A DNA stretch of 37,612 nt from Actinomycetota bacterium (GTDB taxonomy: Bacteria; Actinomycetota; Aquicultoria; JACQXZ01). The stretch spans positions 1 to 37,612 of the forward strand of contig JACQXZ010000029.1 in the NCBI GenBank assembly GCA_016208465.1, read 5' to 3'. The position numbers and the translations under genes are program-made. Below, piece after piece: positions 32,467 through 37,612 of the stretch. Position 1 is the first letter of the stretch; each line of letters opens with the position of its first letter. The notes under the pieces were generated by a model. That model saw nothing but the letters and a program-made list of their open reading frames with translations. It was not told where the DNA came from and did not search any database.

Positions 32467-33744
32467 TTATTTAAACAAATGGCTATACTTTGTTTTCACT
32501 TCGTCCAATGCTTTTTTAAAACTATCAACAACCCTGTCCAACTGTTCTTTGCTTATTACCAAGGGCGGTTCAAACCTGATTACTTTAGGATTATTAAGCG
32601 TATAAATCGCGGTTACTCCATCTTTAACCATAGAAGGAATAACAATCCCTCCAATGCCTTCACTGGCAAATTCGACTCCAATCATTAAACCTATTCCTCT
32701 TACATCTGCAATATATTCAGGATATTTCAACTTAATATCAGATAATTTTCCAATTAAATAATCCCCCAACTCCTTTGACTTTACTGCTAAATCTTCTTCG
32801 ATAAGAACCTCGAGCGCTGCTTTAGCCGCGACACAGGCAAGCGGATTTCCGCCAAAAGTTGATGTATGAATAAGAGGATTGGGGGCAAAAGCTTCCCAGA
32901 CTTTCTGTGTGCCAATAAAAGCGCCGATCGGCATTACTCCTCCACCCAATGCTTTTGCCAATGTCATAATATCAGGAACCACGCCAAAATGTTCGCAGGC
33001 AAAATTTTTTCCTGTCCTGCCCATCCCGGTCTGAATCTCATCCAAAATCAAAAGCGCGTTATTCTCATCACAAATACGACGCACTTCCGGCAAATAATCA
33101 TCCGGTGGGATAATTATTCCTCCTTCTCCCTGAATCGGCTCAAGTAAAACCGCGGCTGTTTTCTGAGTAATTGCATTTCTAATTGCGTCAACATCCCCGA
33201 AAGGAACGTGTTTTACATCACCAACCAAAGGTTCAAATGGAGTTTTATAAATATCTCTGCCGGAAAAAGACAAAGAACCTAAAGTTTTTCCGTGAAACGC
33301 GTTTATAGCCGCAATTATTTCAGTTTTTTTGGTGGAAAGACGGGCTAGCTTTATCGCGCCTTCAACTGCTTCTGTTCCACTGTTACAAAAAAATGAATAT
33401 TTTAAATCTCCGGGAGTTATCCGGGCCAATAATTCCGCTAAGTCTGCTAAAGGTTTAGATAAAAACACACGTGGTGAAAGCGGCATTAAATCCAGTTGGT
33501 CTTTGACTGCCTGAATAATTTTGGGGTGGGAATGTCCCATATTAAAAACACCATACCCGCCGCCGCAATCAATAAATTTCTTGCCGCTTAAATCCGTAAC
33601 TACAGATCCGCGGGCTTTCCATTCAACTCTGTCATAGCTGGAAAATTTAAGCAGTCTTGCCAGCATCGGATTATAATAATCTTTGTATTTATTAAATACA
33701 TCTTTTGTAATTTCTTCAGTTTCATCTTTAGAAATAATATTCAT
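32467..33744 (-). CDS. Class III PLP-dependent aminotransferase (putrescine aminotransferase-like)
   Basis: A 425-residue fold-type I aminotransferase. Sites: FCNSGTEAVEGAIKLAR (phosphate cup, about residues 119-135), NAFHGKTLGSLS with the stacking aromatic, LLEPIQGEGG, LILDEIQTGMGRTG with Asp235, and TLAKALGGG with the PLP lysine Lys264. The sequence is closest in style to putrescine/acetylornithine-type omega-aminotransferases, which act on terminal amines or aldehydes. The full length is present. It lies next to an aldehyde-forming reductase homologue, so it could aminate an aldehyde. GGGGAAG precedes the ATG. Repeat copy C separates it from the upstream operon gene. Confidence 0.92.
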   Translation of the reverse strand: MNIISKDETEEITKDVFNKYKDYYNPMLARLLKFSSYDRVEWKARGSVVTDLSGKKFIDCGGGYGVFNMGHSHPKIIQAVKDQLDLMPLSPRVFLSKPLADLAELLARITPGDLKYSFFCNSGTEAVEGAIKLARLSTKKTEIIAAINAFHGKTLGSLSFSGRDIYKTPFEPLVGDVKHVPFGDVDAIRNAITQKTAAVLLEPIQGEGGIIIPPDDYLPEVRRICDENNALLILDEIQTGMGRTGKNFACEHFGVVPDIMTLAKALGGGVMPIGAFIGTQKVWEAFAPNPLIHTSTFGGNPLACVAAKAALEVLIEEDLAVKSKELGDYLIGKLSDIKLKYPEYIADVRGIGLMIGVEFASEGIGGIVIPSMVKDGVTAIYTLNNPKVIRFEPPLVISKEQLDRVVDSFKKALDEVKTKYSHLFK

Positions 33745-33751
33745 CTAACTT

Positions 33752-34062
33752 CCCCTAACCAGAATAAGTCGGGACTGAAAGTCACAAGTTGCAAGTCACA
33801 AGTCATAAATTAAAGGTTATAAGTCACAAAGTCACAGGTCACAAGAAATGACACCTACTAGCCCCACTTATAGGTCAAACATTCTGCCTGACATCCGAGG
33901 CTGGAAGCCTCGGCTATTATTTATCTTTACTAACCATAACTGCCTGAAACCGCATAGAAAAAATGAAAATTCCTATACTATCAAGTTAAAAATTTCTTCA
34001 CTTGTGACTTGTGTTCTTGTGACTTTGTGACCCATCTTATATATTCTGCCAAAAATTACACG
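33752..34062 (+). repeat. GTCACAAG palindromic repeat, copy C, with a nested insertion
   Basis: This has the same ends as copy A (left AGTCACAAGTTGCAAGTCAC, right CTGCCAAAAATTACACG). After GGTCACAAG it is interrupted by about 140 bp before TTAAAAATTTCTTCACTTG resumes. The insertion (about 33846-33985) is edged by CAAG on both sides and contains a perfect CCGAGGC-TGGAA-GCCTCGG hairpin. It is therefore a repeat within a repeat. No gene is seen in this 336-bp gap. Confidence 0.8.
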
Positions 34063-34080
34063 AATTTGAATTGTAAGGTA

Positions 34081-35004
34081 CTAATTTGTTTTAACTTTTT
34101 GACTAAATTTCTCAATCCGTGGCTTTAAATTCAATTCTTTAATCAAATGGCTATAATCATCCGCGTTTACTTCCTGCCACGGCTTGTCTATCAATGTAAC
34201 TAAAGCCGCTTCAAGCACATTTGTTCCAAACGAACGGCCTTCGTATTCGGGCGTTGTTGTAATCAAATAAGAAACACCGCGTTTTTTCAATTCTTCCACA
34301 TCGCTGGTGGTTACAGTATTGGTTAAAATGATTTTTCCCTCCAGTTTTGGCGGCATATATTTTCTTATCAGGTGAAAATCTCCCGCGATTATATCTGCCT
34401 GATTATAAAATTCAGCATATTTTGGATCCGGCTCTTTTTCCTGCTCTTTACCCGTTGGATAAAGCAAACGAAAAGGTGTTTTACAAATTTTTGGCAGCAG
34501 CTCATCGGCTAATTTTTCAATCATATGTAAATCGTAAACAGGTTTTGGGATGTTTAAAGCAAAAATCAAATCACCAAAAATCATTTTGCATCCGGCTTCT
34601 GTTAAAGCCTGAGCCATTCCGAAACGATCTACCGCGCTTACCATTAAAACTGTTTTATTTTTTAGATCAAAATCTGAATTTTTGTCCAGATACTCAACAG
34701 TGTCTCTTTCTAACGTATTTTTTAAACCGCTTCCATCAACTACTGGCGTTTTTTTAACCGCGTCTCTTAATTTAACACCATCAACCAGTTCATATCTTTT
34801 TGTTCCGGAATACAGATAAATATCAATTCCGCCTAATCCAATTGCGTCTACTTTTCCATCGAGTTCTTCTAAGAGTTCAATCGCTTTATCAAAATCACCG
34901 TCTGTTCCAATTCTTCTAATCCTGAAATCTTCATTTAGCAGTTTTACTTTTACTTCGTGGTCTCTTTTTGAAGATCCAAGACTTACGCCTACGATGTCCT
35001 TCAC
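34081..35004 (-). CDS. Conserved protein annotated in relatives as quinate 5-dehydrogenase; function unproven
   Basis: A 307-residue protein, recognised only as a family often labelled 'quinate 5-dehydrogenase' in Firmicutes. It begins VKDIVGVSLGSSKRDHEVKV. A Rossmann-like stretch KTVLMVSAVDRFGMAQALTEAG lies at about 119-140, but a classic GxGxxG is absent; TNTVTTSDVEELKKRGVSYL and TTPEYEGRSFGTNVLEAAL are conserved-looking motifs near the C-terminus. The start is GTG with GGGGG upstream, 74 bp inside the regulator gene in another frame. It belongs to the operon with the aminotransferase and AAR-like reductase. I would not trust the quinate label. Confidence 0.65.
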   Translation of the reverse strand: MKDIVGVSLGSSKRDHEVKVKLLNEDFRIRRIGTDGDFDKAIELLEELDGKVDAIGLGGIDIYLYSGTKRYELVDGVKLRDAVKKTPVVDGSGLKNTLERDTVEYLDKNSDFDLKNKTVLMVSAVDRFGMAQALTEAGCKMIFGDLIFALNIPKPVYDLHMIEKLADELLPKICKTPFRLLYPTGKEQEKEPDPKYAEFYNQADIIAGDFHLIRKYMPPKLEGKIILTNTVTTSDVEELKKRGVSYLITTTPEYEGRSFGTNVLEAALVTLIDKPWQEVNADDYSHLIKELNLKPRIEKFSQKVKTN

Positions 35005-35548
35005 TCTCTTTACCCCCTTTATCTTTCACCACAAGATAACTTAAAGTTTCTTTCAGGTTGCCGGGATCAATATGCTGATCTTCTTTTAGCGGGGAAGGTC
35101 CTATGGGAATCGCGTATACTCTGGTACTTAAAACTTTTTCAACCATCGAACTTCGTTTATCCGAACCCATAAATATAACTAAATCATATTCTTTTAATTG
35201 AGCCAGAAGTTCAAGAATTTCATTAAACATTTCTAACTTGCTTCTCTGTTTAACAAATCCCATTCTTTCTTTCTGATTTAAAATATAAACAAAATCTATC
35301 CCGCAGTTTTTTGCTACTTCTTCTACTTCTTCTTTGTTTCCAATTGGAAAACCAACCAGCGCTACTTTTTTACCAACTCTGACTTCTCCTAAAGATTCAA
35401 GATTTGAAATGAAAGGACGCTCGATGTTGAGTGTGTTAGCTACATCCTGTTGAGTTGCTCCGTTGGAACGCAGAAGAAGAATCTTATCAACTAACTTAAG
35501 AAGACGCTCACGATTTATAATTTTTTCGCCAATCCTTACAAGCTCCAT
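34931..35548 (-). CDS. HTH transcriptional regulator of the reductase/aminotransferase operon
   Basis: A protein of about 205 residues. The start at 35548 (MELVRIGEKIINRERL) is chosen because GGAGA lies 5 bp upstream; a longer frame reads through the promoter. An N-terminal helix-turn-helix (GATQQDVANTLNIERPFISN, about residues 29-48 from this start) is followed by a sensor-like alpha/beta domain (GKKVALVGFPIGNKEEVEEV, KEYDLVIFMGSDKRSS, VYAIPIGPSPLKEDQH). The last ~30 residues are very basic and overlap the next gene. It heads the operon and has its own promoter with a direct-repeat site, so autoregulation is likely (inference). Confidence 0.8.
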   Translation of the reverse strand: MELVRIGEKIINRERLLKLVDKILLLRSNGATQQDVANTLNIERPFISNLESLGEVRVGKKVALVGFPIGNKEEVEEVAKNCGIDFVYILNQKERMGFVKQRSKLEMFNEILELLAQLKEYDLVIFMGSDKRSSMVEKVLSTRVYAIPIGPSPLKEDQHIDPGNLKETLSYLVVKDKGGKESEGHRRRKSWIFKKRPRSKSKTAK

Positions 35549-35564
35549 TGATTCTCCAAAGTTT

Positions 35565-35613
35565 TTGAATACATATTTGTATACATTGTAGGAGAACCAA
35601 CAAAAAAATGCAA
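35565..35613 (-). promoter_or_regulatory. Promoter and probable operator of the HTH regulator gene
   Basis: On the minus strand: -35 TTGCAT (35608-35613), 17-bp spacer, -10 TACAAT (35585-35590). From the -10 onward lie two near-identical direct repeats ATGTATACAA and ATGTATTCAA (35577-35586 and 35565-35574), 12 bp apart centre to centre, overlapping the start site. This is a good place for an autoregulator to bind. Confidence 0.55.
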
Positions 35614-35634
35614 GTTTCAAGACAAATTATTTTA

Positions 35635-35662
35635 TTGGAAACAGAAACAGACATGGTATAAT
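35635..35662 (+). promoter_or_regulatory. Predicted promoter of the mntA-hepT pair
   Basis: TTGGAA (35635-35640), 16-bp spacer, perfect TATAAT (35657-35662). The transcript would start near 35669, about 21 nt before the ATG at 35690, with GAGAGGA as ribosome site. Confidence 0.55.
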
Positions 35663-35689
35663 TAGATAAATTGATACGAGAGGATTGGA

Positions 35690-36112
35690 ATGCTTAATTT
35701 AGAAAGATTAGGAGTTATATTCAAGGATTATTCCTATATAGCTGCGGCATATCTCTTTGGTTCGTATACAACCGGCAAAGAAGGGCCAATGAGTGATGTG
35801 GATATTGCCTTATTGCTCAAAGAACCGTTCCTGAAGGGAAGAGAATTGATTCATGAGGAAGATTATCTGGCATACAGGATTGCTGATGCCTTGCAGGTTA
35901 AAGAGGTAGATTTAATAAACCTTAACAGACAGGGACTCATTTTTGTGCATAATGTCCTGAAGACCGGAAAGCTGATTTATGACACGGACACTGATTTCAG
36001 AGTAAAATTTGTCGCGAAAGTCATTTCTGATTACTGTGACTTTGAACCAACACTCAGGTTTATGAATAAGTATTATTTTGATGGCTATAGGAGGAGACTT
36101 GCGAGATTATGA
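35690..36112 (+). CDS. mntA: MntA-type nucleotidyltransferase antitoxin
   Basis: A 140-residue minimal nucleotidyltransferase. The family motif GSX10DXD is complete: GSYTTGKEGPMSDVD, with Gly24-Ser25 and Asp36/Asp38. In characterised MntA-HepT systems this enzyme adds AMP units to a tyrosine of HepT and so silences it. The C-terminal region (LQVKEVDLINLNRQGLIFVH) has the usual third acidic position. Its stop overlaps the HEPN gene start by 4 bp (ATGA), so the two are made together. The module lies among toxin-antitoxin genes next to the CRISPR array. Confidence 0.92.
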   Translation: MLNLERLGVIFKDYSYIAAAYLFGSYTTGKEGPMSDVDIALLLKEPFLKGRELIHEEDYLAYRIADALQVKEVDLINLNRQGLIFVHNVLKTGKLIYDTDTDFRVKFVAKVISDYCDFEPTLRFMNKYYFDGYRRRLARL

Positions 36113-36531
36113 AAAAAGAGGATATTCTAGCAAAAATTGATATTATATTTGATAACCTTGAAAAACTGAAATTTTTCTCATCAATGAATTATGAGGAATT
36201 TATTGGTGATTTCAGAAATATAGATGCAAGCCTCCATATACTGCAAACATCCATACAGGCGCTACTTGATATCGGCAGCTATATTATTGCATCCCTCGGG
36301 TTAAAGACACCAAATACAAACGCAGAAATTATAGATATATTAAGCGAGGCAGAATATATTCCAAAGAGCCAGGCAGGAAAATACAAGAAGATGAGTCAGT
36401 TTAGAAATAGGATCGTACATCTTTACAATCACATAGACACAGAAGTACTTTACGATATTCTTGTAAATGAGCATACTGACATAAAAGATTTCTATACAAA
36501 CCTTCTTGAGATCATTGAACCTCCAAAATAA
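36109..36531 (+). CDS. hepT: HEPN-domain toxin HepT
   Basis: A 140-residue HEPN ribonuclease toxin. The active-site motif RX4HXY is intact: RNRIVHLY, with Arg99, His104 and Tyr106, preceded by KKMSQFRN. N-terminal helices (IIFDNLEKLKFFSSMNYEEF, LHILQTSIQALLDIGSYI) form the dimer. In known pairs the toxin cleaves tRNA ends and is inactivated by polyAMPylation of a tyrosine near this motif by MntA. It begins inside the stop codon of mntA. It appears complete and potentially active. Confidence 0.92.
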   Translation: MKKEDILAKIDIIFDNLEKLKFFSSMNYEEFIGDFRNIDASLHILQTSIQALLDIGSYIIASLGLKTPNTNAEIIDILSEAEYIPKSQAGKYKKMSQFRNRIVHLYNHIDTEVLYDILVNEHTDIKDFYTNLLEIIEPPK

Positions 36532-36594
36532 TCACCCTCTACTGTTTGAACTTTATATCCCGCATGGTTCAGATAAAACGTATTGGTCCATTCT

Positions 36595-37062
36595 TTAAAC
36601 AACCTTTAAATCTTTAAAATATGTTCTGTAAAATCCACGATCTCTTGAAATAATCAGTTCAGCATGGTGAAAAGCATGAGCGCCTATGATAAAATTGCTA
36701 AGAATATGCTGCCTGACTGTAATAACAGAATGGCACTTGTGGCAGGTAATAGTCATATATGTTCCGCATTGCCGGCATTGAAAGGCTCGTTTTTTATTTT
36801 TTACATAAACTTTCCACCGCTCTCCAGCTTTGCACAGTGCTTCTACGGCAGAATACACAAGTCTAATACCAGTGTCTGAAAGAAAATCTTTTAATTCTTT
36901 TTCGGATAAAAATTGTGAGGCAAGTTCAGCATACACAATCTCGCATATAATCAGTTGTCCTTTCTGCACATATTCGTCAAGTAGCCTCTTGGACTTTTGA
37001 AAATGATTTTCATCAGGGATAAGTATATCAAGCAAAATATTGGTATCTAACGCAGTTATCAT
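36595..37062 (-). CDS. vapC: VapC-like PIN toxin with a zinc-ribbon insert and an Asp-to-Asn change
   Basis: A 155-residue PIN-domain ribonuclease toxin. The first acidic residue (ALDTNILLDIL, Asp6) and Glu46 (EIVYAELASQ) are kept. A zinc-ribbon insert with Cys96, Cys99, Cys107 and Cys110 (CRQCGTYMTITCHKC) follows, as in a known PIN subgroup. At the third acidic position, where relatives have 'PDFLIGAHA', this protein has SNFIIGAHA: Asn123 instead of Asp. The last Asp (SRDRGFYRTYF, Asp141) is kept. So a catalytic metal ligand is probably lost. Its start overlaps the antitoxin stop by 4 bp. Confidence 0.85.
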   Translation of the reverse strand: MITALDTNILLDILIPDENHFQKSKRLLDEYVQKGQLIICEIVYAELASQFLSEKELKDFLSDTGIRLVYSAVEALCKAGERWKVYVKNKKRAFQCRQCGTYMTITCHKCHSVITVRQHILSNFIIGAHAFHHAELIISRDRGFYRTYFKDLKVV

Positions 37063-37286
37063 TTTCCCCTCAGGCTTTCAATTATTTCATCTGTTTTGTG
37101 ACCTTTGCGGACTTTAAGCCTGCCAACCCATCTATCAAATGGTGATTTCTTCAAAGTCTTCTTGATATAAAATACATCTCCTTTCCTCTCGAAACCGATA
37201 TTTTCTCCGGACTGAATCCCAAGTTTATCCCTCACCTCTTTGGGAATAGTTATCTGTCCTTTAGATGTAACCTTTGCCGTTAACAT
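37059..37286 (-). CDS. vapB: AbrB/MazE-type antitoxin VapB
   Basis: A 75-residue swapped-hairpin AbrB DNA-binding antitoxin: MLTAKVTSKGQITIPKEVRD, then KLGIQSGENIGFERKGD and a tail that should bind the PIN toxin (SPFDRWVGRLKVRKGHKTDE). AAGGAGG lies just upstream of the ATG at 37286. A longer open frame starts inside the CRISPR array but only by reading repeat sequence, so I reject it. A perfect 13-bp inverted repeat lies right before the gene, a likely autoregulatory operator. The gene is followed by vapC with an ATGA overlap. Confidence 0.88.
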   Translation of the reverse strand: MLTAKVTSKGQITIPKEVRDKLGIQSGENIGFERKGDVFYIKKTLKKSPFDRWVGRLKVRKGHKTDEIIESLRGK

Positions 37287-37305
37287 AAATACCTCCTTGT
37301 AAGGA

Positions 37306-37351
37306 ATTATTTCCTTACCTTTACAGTAAGGAAATAATATGAATTTGTCAA
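37306..37351 (-). promoter_or_regulatory. vapBC operator palindrome and promoter
   Basis: ATTATTTCCTTAC (37306-37318) and GTAAGGAAATAAT (37326-37338) are perfect 13-bp inverted arms around a 7-nt loop. On the minus strand a perfect TTGACA (37346-37351) is followed, 17 bp on, by TACTGT (37323-37328) as a weak -10, which falls inside the palindrome. A VapB/VapC complex bound there would block its own promoter. Confidence 0.65.
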
Positions 37352-37357
37352 TAAGCA

Positions 37358-37612
37358 GTTTCAATCCACGCCTCCGCGCGGGAGGCGACTGGGGAGGAGG
37401 TGTTAAAAATGTCTTGGTACAATATCGTTTCAATCCACGCCTCCGCGCGGGAGGCGACCGTCAAGTTTTACCGTCCACGTATCAGGGGACGCGTTTCAAT
37501 CCACGCCTCCGCGCGGGAGGCGACGCCGCTTTTGAGTACATATTATCCATACATATATAAGTTTCAATCCACGCCTCCGCGCGGGAGGCGACTCATGGCG
37601 TAGTCCCTATTC
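37358..37612 (-). CRISPR. Type I-C-like CRISPR array, trailer end (truncated by the window)
   Basis: Four identical 32-bp repeats at 37358-37389, 37427-37458, 37493-37524 and 37561-37592, with spacers of 37, 34 and 36 bp and a fourth spacer cut by the window end. Each repeat has a 7-bp hairpin CGCCTCC-GCGCG-GGAGGCG and the tail TGGATTGAAAC on the minus strand, the 3' end of type I-C-like repeats. So the array is probably transcribed leftward, with leader and cas genes beyond the right edge; the repeat at 37358 is the oldest. No cas gene is in the window. Confidence 0.97.

Noticed and set aside
37287-37433. Longer start for the VapB antitoxin
   Set aside because: The extra 49 residues come from CRISPR repeat and the operator region; AAGGAGG marks the shorter start at 37286.
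37339-37603. Plus-strand reading frames through the CRISPR region with repeated peptide 'RFNPRLRAGGD' or 'SIHASAREA'
   Set aside because: They are translations of the CRISPR repeat and spacers; periodic peptides arise from the 32-bp repeats, with no ribosome site.
1-37612. tRNA, rRNA or tmRNA genes
   Set aside because: No TPsiC-like GGTTCGAATCC core with a matching acceptor stem and no rRNA-like stretch was noticed on either strand; a covariance-model scan would settle this.
37593-37612. Match between the last partial spacer (AGTCCCTATT) and the window start (near 68-77)
   Set aside because: Only about 10 bases are shared; this is likely chance and the spacer is cut by the window edge.

Overview
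The window is a 37.6-kb AT-rich bacterial chromosome segment. Strong AGGAGG-type ribosome sites, frequent GTG/TTG starts and the gene order greA-lysS-clpC-radA-disA suggest a Gram-positive-type lineage. ctsR/mcsA/mcsB, which usually precede clpC in Firmicutes, are absent, and the IMP dehydrogenase is the short GuaB3 form common in Actinobacteria and Cyanobacteria. A tungstate importer and a phosphofructokinase with pyrophosphate-type active-site residues fit an anaerobe. The best description is an uncultured low-GC Firmicutes or deep-branching actinobacterial-type anaerobe; the phylum cannot be fixed from this window.

Layout: (1) 1-6.5 kb: a hairpin-rich spacer, a membrane glycosyltransferase, a stand-alone pyruvate-kinase C-domain protein, a CBS-containing family II pyrophosphatase, a DUF559 nuclease unit bounded by inverted repeats, and pcrA. 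(2) 6.5-13.2 kb: a defence island with a Phd/ParE pair and a decayed type I restriction-modification operon (hsdM, hsdS split by a second DUF559 unit, hsdR broken by an internal deletion). (3) 13.4-20.6 kb: tupABC tungstate transport, pfk-fba glycolysis, and guaA/guaB3 guanine nucleotide synthesis; guaA lacks most of its C-terminal domain. (4) 20.8-28.8 kb: a small MazG-like protein read rightward, then leftward disA, radA, clpC, lysS, greA. (5) 29.3-35.6 kb: a membrane protein, a NYN nuclease, and an uncharacterised operon (HTH regulator, a protein of the 'quinate dehydrogenase' annotation family, class III aminotransferase, SRPBCC protein, and a homologue of cyanobacterial acyl-ACP reductase). 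(6) 35.7-37.6 kb: MntA/HepT and VapBC toxin-antitoxin modules, then the trailer end of a type I-C-like CRISPR array that runs off the window.

Most striking points: two DUF559 nuclease units of almost equal size (about 430 bp), each with paired terminal palindromes whose loop sequences match within a unit but differ between units, one sitting exactly in the hsdS linker; solo copies of the same palindromes elsewhere; two genes (guaA, hsdR) with clean internal deletions; and the acyl-ACP-reductase-like/aminotransferase operon, which could make an amine from an acyl thioester. Three copies of a roughly 100-130 bp AT-rich palindromic repeat, one with a nested insertion, show that intergenic repeats are active in this genome. 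All calls are from reading the sequence; no database search was run.
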